NCBI RefSeq assembly: GCF_947502445.1
Contig: NZ_CANMZW010000013.1
Coordinates: forward strand, 62,001 to 126,000
Length of the DNA stretch: 64,000 bases
Origin: an uncultured Brevibacillus sp.
GTDB lineage: Bacteria > Bacillota > Bacilli > Brevibacillales > Brevibacillaceae
Direction: 5' to 3'
The notes beneath the pieces are model-generated. The model made no database searches and was not told the origin of the DNA. It saw only the letters and a program-made list of their open reading frames with translations. Made by a program: the position numbers and the translations under genes. Shown here in pieces: positions 43,029 through 51,100 of the stretch (its first letter is position 1; every line of letters starts with the position of its first letter).

Positions 43029-44198
43029 CTACATGGAATATGGCTGCTTCTGCAGCTGCTCGTCCACCTTTTGCCTGCTTACTTCCCTAGAAACACTCAG
43101 GAGGAAGCCTGTAGAAATGAGACAGACGAGAAGCGAAGAGCCCCCGTAGCTGATAAACGGTAGAGGTACCCCAGTAAGCGGAATAAATCCGGTTACGCCG
43201 CCAATATTCAGGATGGCCTGTAGTCCGATCATACTGACCACACCAATCCCTGCAAGGCTGGCAAACGGGTCTTTAACCCGTAGACAAATGTGAATGCCGC
43301 GCAACAAAAACAAGAGGTATACCAGCAAAAAGAGGGAGGAGCCGATAAATCCAAGTTCTTCCGTAATGATGGAGAAAATGAAATCGGTGTGCCTCTCTGG
43401 CAGGTACAAATACTTTTGAATGCTTTTTCCGAATCCGGTACCTGATAGTCCCCCGTGGGCGATGGCAATCCATGACTGAATGATGTTGTACCCGGTGTGC
43501 ATCGGATCGCTCCAAGGGTCCATGTATGAGTTAATACGATCCAGGGCGTGCTTCTTGGTAGAGATATAACCTGTCAGGGCAATGGTGACCGCAGGACCAC
43601 CGAGCAAGATGAGGTGGCGAATCTTGACGCCGCCGCAGATCATCACGATCAAAGAGCTTCCGAGAAGAATGGCTGCAGTCCCTAAATCGGGTTGAATCGC
43701 AATGAGAAGAAAAAAGATCCCGGTAACGACCAAGGGTGGCATCAAACCTGATTTTAGCTTGCGCACACCGTCCCCCTTTTTCGCGATGATTGCTGCCAAA
43801 TACAGGATCAGCCCCAGCTTGGCAAACTCGGCAGGCTGCAAGTTGAACGAACCAATCTTAAACCAGGAGCGTGCTCCGTTAATATATTGACCAATCCCGG
43901 GGATCAAAACCAGAAGCAAGGCCAGGAAGCTCACCATGGCGATCAGCAAAAAATTGCGCTTGTAAAAGGAGAAAGGGATGTTCATCGCAATCAGCATCCC
44001 GACCACACCAATCACCAAAAAGCGGATTTGCCGTTTGACAAAATACAGCTCATCGCCACCACAGTAAGAGCAGCCGTTGGAGGTAAAGCTGGTCAAGGCA
44101 AAAATAGAACTGGAGCTGAGTACCATCGTGATGCCAAAGCCGACAATCAGGGCGGTTAAAAACAGGAGCAAAAAATCAGGAACGCCCCTCGTCTTCAT
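43029..44198 (-). CDS. ftsW: Peptidoglycan glycosyltransferase FtsW (SEDS family)
   Basis: Polymerises lipid II at the division septum with a class B PBP. The 389-aa protein has about ten helices and SEDS motifs: INGARSWFKIGSFNLQPAEF (about 109-128), then GTGFGKSIQKYLYLPERHTD and PFISYGGSSL. An unusual CSYCGG sequence lies in the first outer loop. GAGGGGGGG precedes the ATG. FtsW is preferred over RodA/SpoVE because ylaN is nearby, as in B. subtilis. Confidence 0.85.
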   Translation of the reverse strand: MKTRGVPDFLLLFLTALIVGFGITMVLSSSSIFALTSFTSNGCSYCGGDELYFVKRQIRFLVIGVVGMLIAMNIPFSFYKRNFLLIAMVSFLALLLVLIPGIGQYINGARSWFKIGSFNLQPAEFAKLGLILYLAAIIAKKGDGVRKLKSGLMPPLVVTGIFFLLIAIQPDLGTAAILLGSSLIVMICGGVKIRHLILLGGPAVTIALTGYISTKKHALDRINSYMDPWSDPMHTGYNIIQSWIAIAHGGLSGTGFGKSIQKYLYLPERHTDFIFSIITEELGFIGSSLFLLVYLLFLLRGIHICLRVKDPFASLAGIGVVSMIGLQAILNIGGVTGFIPLTGVPLPFISYGGSSLLVCLISTGFLLSVSREVSRQKVDEQLQKQPYSM

Positions 44199-44270
44199 GG
44201 TAAACCCCCCCTCTACGTGAAACAGAGAGGGGAGTCCTCTCTGTAACGCAGTGCATTTTCGATTTGAATT

Positions 44271-44615
44271 CTAGTGTGAAGACAGTTTTTCTTTCAGCAT
44301 TTGCAGCTTGAGCTTCGCCGTTTTCACAACAGAGTCAGGCATCGGGAAGTCGTAGTCCAGTCCGTGTGGAAACAGGTGCTTACCCATGTAAGGCTCTTCC
44401 AGCTTGAGAACAGCATGGGTATCCTCCAGTTTGCCTTGGGTCACGTTTGCTTCGATACGCAGATAGAAAACGTTTCCTTTATCTTGGATTTTATAGTCGT
44501 ATGTAGCGTGTTTGTAATCCCAAGCGCCGCGGTCAAATCCGAGCTCGCTCATGTAGTGCTCCAGATCGGCGAAAAAGACTTCTTTAGTGCCAACCCCAGT
44601 GTCTTTAATAACCAT
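44271..44615 (-). CDS. YugN-like family protein
   Basis: A 114-aa protein with LGFDRGAWDYKHATYDYKI, YLRIEANVTQG and HLFPHGLDYD, matching the YugN-like family, whose function is unknown. AGGAGGAAA precedes the ATG. A perfect inverted repeat (ACAGAGAGG/CCTCTCTGT, 44224-44246) lies between its stop and ftsW, on the same strand, without a T run. Confidence 0.8.
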   Translation of the reverse strand: MVIKDTGVGTKEVFFADLEHYMSELGFDRGAWDYKHATYDYKIQDKGNVFYLRIEANVTQGKLEDTHAVLKLEEPYMGKHLFPHGLDYDFPMPDSVVKTAKLKLQMLKEKLSSH

Positions 44616-44726
44616 CCTATTTCCTCCTACAAATGGTGATATTCACTTATTCATCATAGTCTGTTTTTGGAAGAATCGCAATGGATAACTCGGTATTGTG
44701 GATGGATGACCATGATTGGTTAGATA

Positions 44727-44735
44727 TGGTATAAT
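44727..44735 (+). promoter_or_regulatory. Extended -10 promoter of the type I toxin
   Basis: TGGTATAAT, 65 bases before the toxin start. It leaves a 5' leader that can pair with the 3' end of the mRNA. Confidence 0.6.
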
Positions 44736-44800
44736 TTGTTACTACAATAGTTCGGTTTCTCAAGGGCGGTCGGCATCCCCGAATGAGAGGGGGTGATACC

Positions 44801-44881
44801 ATGACAGTATTCGAGGCACTAAGTCTAATGTTGACATTTGGGACTTTAGTAGTGATGCTGTCTTCTAGTCGAAAAAAGTAG
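44801..44881 (+). CDS. Holin-like type I toxin peptide, 26 aa
   Basis: MTVFEALSLMLTFGTLVV..., a single membrane helix with a basic tail SSSRKK, follows the pattern of putative holin-like toxins (MTVYEALSLMISFG...). AGAGGGGGTGA precedes the ATG. The 5' leader CTCAAGGGCGGTC (44760-44772) is nearly complementary to GACCTCCCTTGAG (44881-44893) after the stop, as in other type I toxin mRNAs. Overproduction would depolarise the membrane; an antisense RNA normally keeps it silent. Confidence 0.8.
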   Translation: MTVFEALSLMLTFGTLVVMLSSSRKK

Positions 44882-44960
44882 ACCTCCCTTGAGTTAGACA
44901 GCCAGGAGGTCTACGAGCTGGTACTGTGAGCCGACTCCCATGTAGGAACGACTGTTGTAG
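44872..44960 (-). ncRNA. Candidate antisense antitoxin RNA
   Basis: On the minus strand GTAGACCTCC-17-base loop-GGAGGTCTAC followed by TTTTTT (44872-44914) is a perfect terminator placed inside the 3' end of the toxin gene. It implies an RNA transcribed from the right against the toxin 3' end, as in TxpA/RatA. The 5' end and promoter were not identified, so the right border is a guess. Confidence 0.55.
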
Positions 44961-44965
44961 CTTAC

Positions 44966-45003
44966 GGCCGTACGGGTGATGAGGCACCCTTGCGGCCTTT
45001 TTT
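44966..45003 (+). terminator. Rho-independent terminator of the toxin mRNA
   Basis: GGCCG, an inner GGGTG/CACCC hairpin and CGGCC, followed by six T. Confidence 0.75.
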
Positions 45004-45155
45004 GGCTACATTCACAGAAAACCATGCTTCCATCTTAACATAGGGGGTGTGTCTTCTCTAGTCAGAAAAATCATGACACACGTCCCGGTTGGCGCATGAA
45101 ACGATAGGTAGCAGGACACACTACAATCGTTCATTAGCAAAAGGAGGAGACTGAC

Positions 45156-45596
45156 ATGGCGAAAGTAGAAAACCGCACATTGCGCGAGATTATGACGAAA
45201 GATGTCGCCACTGTGACGCTTAAGGATAATGTGTATGAGGTAGCTTGCAAGATGCGCGACTGGAACGTGGGTGTCATCCCCGTAGTGGATGAGAAGCAAG
45301 ATGTAATCGGGGTCATTACAGACCGTGACATTGTCATTCGTGGACTTGCTGAAAAGCATGAAGGCTCTACTGCGACAGAAGTGGTCATGACACGTGATAT
45401 TATTCTTGGTCAGCCAGGGATGACTGTGGATGAAGCAGCGAAGATTATGGCTCAGCACCAAATTCGTCGTCTGCCTGTCGTGGAAAATGGCAAGCTAGTA
45501 GGGATCGTAGCTCTTGCTGACATGGCGATCCGCCAGGTGCACCATGACGAGGCAAGCGATGCGCTGCAGGAAATTTCCGAGCCAGCGACTCATTAA
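45156..45596 (+). CDS. CBS-domain pair protein, 146 aa
   Basis: Two CBS modules (about 9-65 and 75-130) with the repeats REIMTKDVATVTLKDNVYEV...GVITDRDIVIRG and VMTRDIILGQPGMTVDEAAK...GIVALADMAIRQ. Stand-alone CBS pairs bind adenine nucleotides and act as energy or redox sensors. AAAAGGAGGAGA precedes the ATG. It resembles YhcV/YlbB. It is monocistronic. Confidence 0.9.
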   Translation: MAKVENRTLREIMTKDVATVTLKDNVYEVACKMRDWNVGVIPVVDEKQDVIGVITDRDIVIRGLAEKHEGSTATEVVMTRDIILGQPGMTVDEAAKIMAQHQIRRLPVVENGKLVGIVALADMAIRQVHHDEASDALQEISEPATH

Positions 45597-45622
45597 GGAA
45601 ATATAACCAAACAGGTCAAGCG

Positions 45623-45660
45623 AAAAAGCTGTTGGACGAATCCAAGCAGCTTTTTCTTTT
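45623..45660 (+). terminator. Rho-independent terminator
   Basis: AAAAAGCTG-loop-CAGCTTTTT followed by CTTTT. Confidence 0.8.
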
Positions 45661-45729
45661 TGGACTGTACATTCACGTAACGGAAAGGTTTATGATACAA
45701 AGGAAGAAATCATGCGGGAGAGGAACTTC

Positions 45730-46779
45730 ATGCAAATCAAGGACATTGCACGACGTTTGCATATTACACCGCGCGCCATCCGTTTTTATGAAGAAAAAGG
45801 ACTGATTCACCCCAAAAAGGCGGATGAATCTGGTTATCGCTATTTTTCAGAAGAGGATGTCTGGCGTTTGCAGACGATTATTACATTGCGAGAAGTGGGT
45901 ATGCCCATCGATGATATCAGAAAGCTTTTGCAGGAGCAAAATGAAACGGAAGGCAGCCTGCTTCATTATTTGGAGCTGCAGCGCTCTTTTATGTACAGTA
46001 GATGGGTAGAGATGAGCAAGGTTATTTCGACTACCGAGGCGATGATTGAGAGAGTGAAGCGTGATGACAGGATCGATCCAGGTGCCTTGTACGAGTTGGC
46101 AGAAGCGAACAAGCGGCTTCGTGAAACCCGGGATAATTGGGTGGATCGCTGGAATTTTAATCAAATCGCTGACAAGTATGACGAACTGGTGACCCGTGAA
46201 CACGACGGATTCAATACACATGCGTTTTATAATGAAATCCTAGATCAAGTAGTCGAGGCAGTTGCCCCGAAGTCTGGTGAGTCTGGGCTGGATGCGGGAA
46301 CAGGGACGGGGAATCTCGCTAGCCGTTTCATTACAAAAGGAGTCCACATGAGTGGTTTTGATCAATCCCCTCAGATGCTCCTACAATGTCGACGTAAAGC
46401 TCCTGAGGTGGAAACCAAGCTCGGCACTTTTTTTGCTTTTCCGTTTCTTGAAAATGATTTTGATTTTGTGGCTACAAGCTATGCCCTGCACCATTTGACA
46501 GATGATCAGAAGCAGCTCGCCTTGGCAGAATGCCGCAGGGTTTTAAAGCCAGGGGGCAGACTGATTATTGCGGACCTGATGTTTGTGGATCAGCAGCATC
46601 GTCACTCTCATTTGGATCATTTGCGCCGACAGGGTAATGAAGAAGCCATTTCGCAAATCATGGACAGATGCTATGCTGATCGATCACGTATGCTGGCAGA
46701 GCTTAATTCATTGGGCTTCGTTACTGAAGTAAGGCAGTTAACCACATATGTCCACTTGATCTGGGCGAAGCTCGGGTAG
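45730..46779 (+). CDS. MerR-type regulator fused to a SAM-dependent methyltransferase
   Basis: A 350-aa two-domain protein. Residues 1-70 are a MerR DNA-binding head (IKDIARRLHITPRAIRFYEE, then GYRYFSEEDVWRLQTIITLR), followed by a helical linker (70-145). From about 150 a class I methyltransferase follows, with the SAM loop LDAGTGTGNLASRF and the post-motif CRRVLKPGGRLIIADL. One reading frame covers both. The enzyme may sense or modify a ligand; the target is unknown. ATG 45730 follows GGGAGAGG. Confidence 0.85.
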   Translation: MQIKDIARRLHITPRAIRFYEEKGLIHPKKADESGYRYFSEEDVWRLQTIITLREVGMPIDDIRKLLQEQNETEGSLLHYLELQRSFMYSRWVEMSKVISTTEAMIERVKRDDRIDPGALYELAEANKRLRETRDNWVDRWNFNQIADKYDELVTREHDGFNTHAFYNEILDQVVEAVAPKSGESGLDAGTGTGNLASRFITKGVHMSGFDQSPQMLLQCRRKAPEVETKLGTFFAFPFLENDFDFVATSYALHHLTDDQKQLALAECRRVLKPGGRLIIADLMFVDQQHRHSHLDHLRRQGNEEAISQIMDRCYADRSRMLAELNSLGFVTEVRQLTTYVHLIWAKLG

Positions 46780-46814
46780 AACATCCCTTCCATATTTGGG
46801 CTCTTCCATGTAAT

Positions 46815-46843
46815 GACACGTGTTTAGTCTGTTGCATAGGCTG
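46815..46843 (+). promoter_or_regulatory. Sigma-K-like promoter
   Basis: GACA, 16 bases, CATAGGCTG (sigma-K consensus KACM-N16-CATAnnnTA, one mismatch), 27 bases before the YjcZ-like gene. Confidence 0.45.
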
Positions 46844-46870
46844 TAGCGAGAAGGAAAGGGGGACTCCGCT

Positions 46871-46975
46871 ATGGGTCTATTCGACGGTTTCTTTGACCGA
46901 GATAATGATGAGCTATTGTGGATAATTATCGTTGTGGTCGTTCTATTTTTCTTATTTAACTCCGATCGCGACTAA
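46871..46975 (+). CDS. YjcZ-like small hydrophobic protein, 34 aa
   Basis: MGLFDGFFDRDNDE followed by one helix LLWIIIVVVVLFFLF and NSDRD. It has the same build as the peptide at 22791. GAAAGGGGGA precedes the ATG. With a sigma-K-like promoter upstream and a terminator downstream it is a complete unit, probably expressed in the mother cell late in sporulation. Confidence 0.7.
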   Translation: MGLFDGFFDRDNDELLWIIIVVVVLFFLFNSDRD

Positions 46976-46993
46976 GTGTGCTCGTATAGACAA

Positions 46994-47020
46994 AACGACC
47001 TTGCGCAAGGTCGTTTTTTT
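46994..47020 (+). terminator. Rho-independent terminator
   Basis: ACGACCTTGCGCAAGGTCGT followed by TTTTTT. Confidence 0.85.
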
Positions 47021-47290
47021 CGGTTTCCTCGCGTCATTTCCTCTGGGTATTGACCGAAAGTTGCTGGTAAATTTTTACTGAGTTGATAAAGAACAGTCGA
47101 TAAATGCTCATTACAATATGGAGTTGAAGATTATCTATGCTAATTAACAGCCAGAGAAAATGATGAAGATGGACGGACAATTCACTATTGTTAAAGATAA
47201 TGGAGAGTGGAAAATATGACGGGATTGGGATGGTTACTTAACCGTTGATAAATTACAATAGCTCTTCTTGAAATGGTTTTTTATGCTTTA
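47021..47290. other. Intergenic stretch with a possible gene tail
   Basis: No complete gene is seen. The 18-codon frame at 47163-47219 (MKMDGQFTIVKDNGEWKI) looks like the C-terminal end of an NTF2-like or lipoprotein domain and may be a remnant. Confidence 0.3.
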
Positions 47291-47296
47291 ATCGTC

Positions 47297-47326
47297 AAAA
47301 AAAGAAGGGGAGCCGAAATGGCTCCC
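47297..47326 (-). terminator. Rho-independent terminator of the MFS/peptide operon
   Basis: GGGAGCC-ATTTC-GGCTCCC followed by CTTCTTTTTTT on the minus strand. Confidence 0.8.
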
Positions 47327-47329
47327 TTC

Positions 47330-47515
47330 CTAAACGTTTAAAATAAATTTGTACCCGTCTAGTTTGGTACTGTTTGTGTGATGAACATTCGATGATTTAA
47401 CAGTCGCTTGAAGAACGGAAGCCATAATCATAACCGTTTCGAACGAAGCTCCATCAACGTAATTGAGGATTGGTTCCGATTTGTCATAATGTGGGGTTCT
47501 TTTGCATGCGAACAT
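47330..47515 (-). CDS. Uncharacterised 61-aa peptide, third gene of an MFS operon
   Basis: Not recognised (MFACKRTPHYDKSEPILNYV...). It starts six bases after the stop of the 40-aa gene and ends just before the terminator, so its position in the operon is clear. Its own ribosome site (GAGAAG) is weak, suggesting coupling to the 40-aa gene. The product is mixed and without a membrane helix. Confidence 0.45.
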   Translation of the reverse strand: MFACKRTPHYDKSEPILNYVDGASFETVMIMASVLQATVKSSNVHHTNSTKLDGYKFILNV

Positions 47516-47521
47516 ATCTTC

Positions 47522-47644
47522 TCATTTACATTTATAGCAACCACCACCGAAAATCGTCTTCTCCGTTTTCACGTCCTTAATGAATGCTGGACCGACACTA
47601 TACATTTGGTGAGTGCCGTAAAGAATGCAAAGTCCACTTCCCAT
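47522..47644 (-). CDS. Uncharacterised 40-aa cysteine-containing peptide
   Basis: ATG 47644 has a perfect AGGAGG eight bases upstream and lies 32 bases after the MFS stop. The peptide MGSGLCILYGTHQMYSVGPA... ends GGGCYKCK, with Cys at 6, 36 and 39. The stretch SVGPAFIKDVKTEKTIFGGG is loosely like the small GerPA/GerPF spore proteins (VGD..I.PK..SKT..G.G), but this is weak. Encoded together with an exporter, it could also be a secreted peptide. Confidence 0.55.
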   Translation of the reverse strand: MGSGLCILYGTHQMYSVGPAFIKDVKTEKTIFGGGCYKCK

Positions 47645-47676
47645 AAATATTACCTCCTAGCTTTTCTTAAATTCAC

Positions 47677-48888
47677 CTAGCGTCTTATGGATGGAAATCC
47701 GTGTACCTTCGCTCGCCAAGCTACGATGAATGCTAAGAGCGAGAGAATAAATAATGCCCAAGGGAAGGAAGTGACACCTAAGGTTTCAAGAAGAATACCT
47801 CCTACTAGACCGCCACCGGCTATAGCCAAGTTCCAGACTGTTACGTTTATAGACTGAGCTACATCTACACCATCATCTCCAGCAGCTTCAGCAAGTGCGG
47901 TTTGCACCAAGGTTGCCGCACCACCATACGTTAAGCCCCACACAGCAATGCCTAGGTAGATTACGAGAGAATGGCTGCCACCGATACCCAGCACAAGGGA
48001 AGTCAAGGTAAAGCCGATGAGACTAATCAGAACTAAAACTCGCAACCATCTATCAATGAGCACACCAATGATCCAGATGCCGGCAAGTGCTGTAACGCCA
48101 AAAATGAGCAATACCAAATCAACTTGTTGCGTAAGACCGGAAGGGGCAAGATAAGGTGCAATATAGGTGTAGAGAATGTTATGAGCCAACATCCAGGCTA
48201 AGATGACAAATAGTATGGGGCGTACCCCTGGTGTGGTGAAGACTTTGAGGACAGGGATACGCTTGTGGGAGGCCTGTCCAGGGTAGTCTGGCACTTTCCA
48301 GAGCACCCAGGCAATCAGTACGAGGGTCAGCAAAGACATAATTCCAAAAACAGAGCGCCAGCCCACTAGCGTACCCAGAAATGTTCCGGCGGGAACACCG
48401 AAAGTCAGAGCGAGTGGTGTACCAACCATAGCTACTGCCATCCCCCGTCCCTTAAGTTCATCGGACACCATACGCCGGGCGTAGCCCGCGATCATCCCCC
48501 ATGAAACTCCGGCAGATACCCCTGCAAAAAAACGGGCAACTAGTGTTAAGGTATAGCTCGTGGAAAAGGCTGTTACACTGTTAAAAACAAGAAAGCCACA
48601 AATGGTCAGTAGAAGGAGTGGACGCCGACGCCATCCTCGGGTAATAGCGGCCAAAGGAATGGCAGCCACAAGTGATCCAAGCGCGTAGAAGGTCACGAGT
48701 TGTCCGGCTAAAGCTTCTGACACATCGAGTCCGTTACTTATTTGAGGTAACAAACCTGCAGGAAGCGTTTCCGTAATGATCGAGATAAATCCAGTCATCG
48801 CCAAAGCAAGCAATCCAAGCCAAGGGAGACGTTCAGATGAGGTGACAGGTGAAACGCTTCTCTCAGATGAAGATGAAGTAGTAGACAT
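47677..48888 (-). CDS. MFS transporter (AraJ/NepI-like drug exporter)
   Basis: A 403-aa carrier with 12 helices. It starts its core with LLALAMTGFISIITETLPAG, the helix 1 motif of the AraJ/NepI/PbuE group, and has GVPAGTFLGTLVGWR in helix 5. These exporters expel sugars, nucleosides or drugs. AAGGAGCA precedes the ATG. It is divergent from a TetR gene, its probable repressor, and is followed in the same transcript by two peptide genes. Confidence 0.85.
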   Translation of the reverse strand: MSTTSSSSERSVSPVTSSERLPWLGLLALAMTGFISIITETLPAGLLPQISNGLDVSEALAGQLVTFYALGSLVAAIPLAAITRGWRRRPLLLLTICGFLVFNSVTAFSTSYTLTLVARFFAGVSAGVSWGMIAGYARRMVSDELKGRGMAVAMVGTPLALTFGVPAGTFLGTLVGWRSVFGIMSLLTLVLIAWVLWKVPDYPGQASHKRIPVLKVFTTPGVRPILFVILAWMLAHNILYTYIAPYLAPSGLTQQVDLVLLIFGVTALAGIWIIGVLIDRWLRVLVLISLIGFTLTSLVLGIGGSHSLVIYLGIAVWGLTYGGAATLVQTALAEAAGDDGVDVAQSINVTVWNLAIAGGGLVGGILLETLGVTSFPWALFILSLLAFIVAWRAKVHGFPSIRR

Positions 48889-49010
48889 TGGTTCTGCTCC
48901 TTAAAGAATATTTTTTAGAAATGAAATAAGGAAATGTACACTCCTCCTTCTTTTCCTTATCACATCATTTGTGGATCGATTGATCTATATGTTAAACGTA
49001 CAGTTATTCC

Positions 49011-49039
49011 TTGTCAATAACTTCTGGATCGGATAGTAT
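49011..49039 (+). promoter_or_regulatory. Sigma-A promoter of the TetR gene
   Basis: TTGTCA, 17 bases, TAGTAT. The divergent region 48950-49010 also contains the dyad-like GATCGATTGATC and TAAACGTACAGTTA, possible operators. Confidence 0.6.
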
Positions 49040-49068
49040 ATAAATATGTTTTGAAAGGAGGAGTTGTT

Positions 49069-49680
49069 ATGGCTAGGACAGGACGTCCCCGCAATTTTGA
49101 TAGAGATGAAGCTATATTAAAAGCGATGATGTTGTTTTGGGAGCATGGTTTTGAATCTACTTCCTTGGCGCAACTTCGAGCCGTTATGGGGGATATTTCA
49201 GCAGCCAGTTTTTATGCAGCCTTCGACTCCAAAGAATCCTTATTCAGAGAAGTGGTAGACCGGTATATTGCTACTTTTGGACAGGCAACGGCAACTCTTA
49301 TCGATAGCTCTCTTGCGCCAAGAGAAGCAATAGAACAGGCATTGCGAAGTTCAGCCAAAATGCAGACAGAAGAGACTCATCCCTCGGGCTGTTTGTTGGT
49401 TCTTTCTGCAAGCACATGTTCATTTGAGAACGTTCACATCCGTGAAATGCTCACCAAAGAACGGGCGCTGACACGGAGCCGACTTTTTGATTGTATTCAG
49501 CGTGCAGTCTCTAATGGAGAACTGCCTGCATCCACAGATATCACCATGTTGACGGCTGTATTTGAGACTTTTCTTCTCGGGATATCGACACAATCCAGAG
49601 ATGGCATATCTTTTGCGACAATCGATGGGGCTGTTACTCAAGTAATGGGAATTTGGGATAGGTTAGCAGATTCAGCTTGA
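49069..49680 (+). CDS. TetR/AcrR-family repressor
   Basis: A 203-aa regulator. The N-terminal HTH (GRPRNFDRDEAILKAMMLFW, then GFESTSLAQLRAVMGD, SAASFYAAFDSKESLF) is of the YxaF/AcrR kind. The ligand domain includes a conserved SGCLLVLSASTC stretch seen in repressors of quinone and drug efflux genes. ATG 49069 has AAAGGAGGAG upstream. It probably controls the divergent MFS/peptide operon. Confidence 0.88.
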   Translation: MARTGRPRNFDRDEAILKAMMLFWEHGFESTSLAQLRAVMGDISAASFYAAFDSKESLFREVVDRYIATFGQATATLIDSSLAPREAIEQALRSSAKMQTEETHPSGCLLVLSASTCSFENVHIREMLTKERALTRSRLFDCIQRAVSNGELPASTDITMLTAVFETFLLGISTQSRDGISFATIDGAVTQVMGIWDRLADSA

Positions 49681-49807
49681 TCGCAGATGGACACCTTCAT
49701 ATTGATCATTTTCGGGAAAATAGATGATCGTCTTCAAGAATTGTCATGGAAATAACCTCTAATCAAGTAAAAAAACGTTAGAAATTATGGTGGAGTGCTT
49801 ATCGTAA

Positions 49808-49996
49808 CAGGAAACTTTCGGAAGTATTGAAGAACTCAATATTAATGTTGATGCAACAGAAGAAGATGGGGTTACAAACACTTGGAATATGATTTGAGGG
49901 CGTGAGTATGCAGGAACATTGGAGAGAGCGTGTACATGTGTTTTTGAAAAATATGATCCGAATGGAAAAACTGAGGTGTCTTGCGATAAGGCGTGA
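49808..49996 (+). pseudogene. Remnant of an unknown gene with an internal stop
   Basis: The frame QETFGSIEELNINVDA...TNTWNMI runs into TGA and then continues REYAGTLERACTCVFEKYDP to a second stop. The composition looks protein-like, but no start or family was recognised. The whole 49.7-51.0 kb stretch is AT-rich and decayed. Confidence 0.4.
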
Positions 49997-50429
49997 CTGA
50001 ACACAAATGGGAAAAAAACAAGGTGTTACATTGTGAAATCAATCGAGCTTTCATAGTAAAAATCCCCGAAATAGAAGCGCCAATTCCCCGCCCAACAAGG
50101 AATCGACTGTACTTAATAACTCCCGTTTATTGACGGTTTTTTTGTATTGAATGTAATTTACATCTATCTGGTCTTATTTGATATTACTAACGATGATTTT
50201 GATGTAAATACTAAAGTAAAACCTTGCCAAAAATATATATTTAATTTCTATACAATGAAAATATTGTACTTTGGCAGACTTATGGTTTTATTAATGGCAA
50301 AGTTATGATTTAACCCACACTTACTGAAAGGGTAATGAAGCGTTTGGTAAGTCCTTTTGCGGGAGGGGCCAGAGCTGAATTAGCAAGGCTAGATATTCAT
50401 CGGCTTGGTGAACAAATCACTCAAACATT

Positions 50430-50693
50430 GATGAGTGTCAGTTGATTGAGGAAGAATACTGGAGTCCAGACACCCCCCTTTTTATTGAGCCTCCTTATGT
50501 AAAGAAGGGATGGCAGCTGTACCGCTGCTATTACACCAGAGAGGACCACCTCGATTTATAGTTCTTATTAGAAAGTCTATATAACGGAGTACCAGGTGCG
50601 GAAATCATACTCATCTATGATAATGATCCATTGATTGAGCAGATCTATTCGCTTCCAACGATCGAAACAGTGAGCCGAATTTACTCAATCTAG
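50430..50693 (+). pseudogene. Remnant of an unknown gene with an internal amber codon
   Basis: DECQLIEEEYWSPDTPLFIE...TREDHLDL, then TAG, then FLLESLYNGVPGAEIILIYD to a stop. It reads as one protein interrupted by one stop codon. No start is preserved and no family recognised. A terminator follows 13 bases later, which suggests the fragment is the 3' end of a former gene. Confidence 0.45.
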
Positions 50694-50705
50694 CAACCAA
50701 TAAGG

Positions 50706-50745
50706 AAACCATCAGCCTGCAGTGAAGTGAGCTGATGGTTTTTTG
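50706..50745 (+). terminator. Rho-independent terminator
   Basis: AACCATCAGC-loop-GCTGATGGTTTTTTG. Confidence 0.8.
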
Positions 50746-51100
50746 TTTACAGATAAGAATTTATAAAATTATCGAGTAATAAGGGCAACCGCGACTCCGC
50801 CAAAAGGCATGGCGTAGCCAGGTTTGTAACAGTTTATCCAACAGAAATTGGACTGGAATCTTTTATCGAGACAGGTTCTTGTACAGTAAAGCTTATACAT
50901 TCGGTGAGTGGATTCTTCCACTCTTAGTATCGAGAGAAGCGATAAAGAATTTCTCTTTAGAGAACCAATTCTCTGATGTTATCAGGTACATTGGACATTG
51001 CTCTGTAGTGCTGCGAACCGACCGGCGCAACTCGTCAAACTTGGCCACCTCGGTGATCCAGGTTCTCCTACGATCGAGGCTACAGCTATTTCTAACATTG

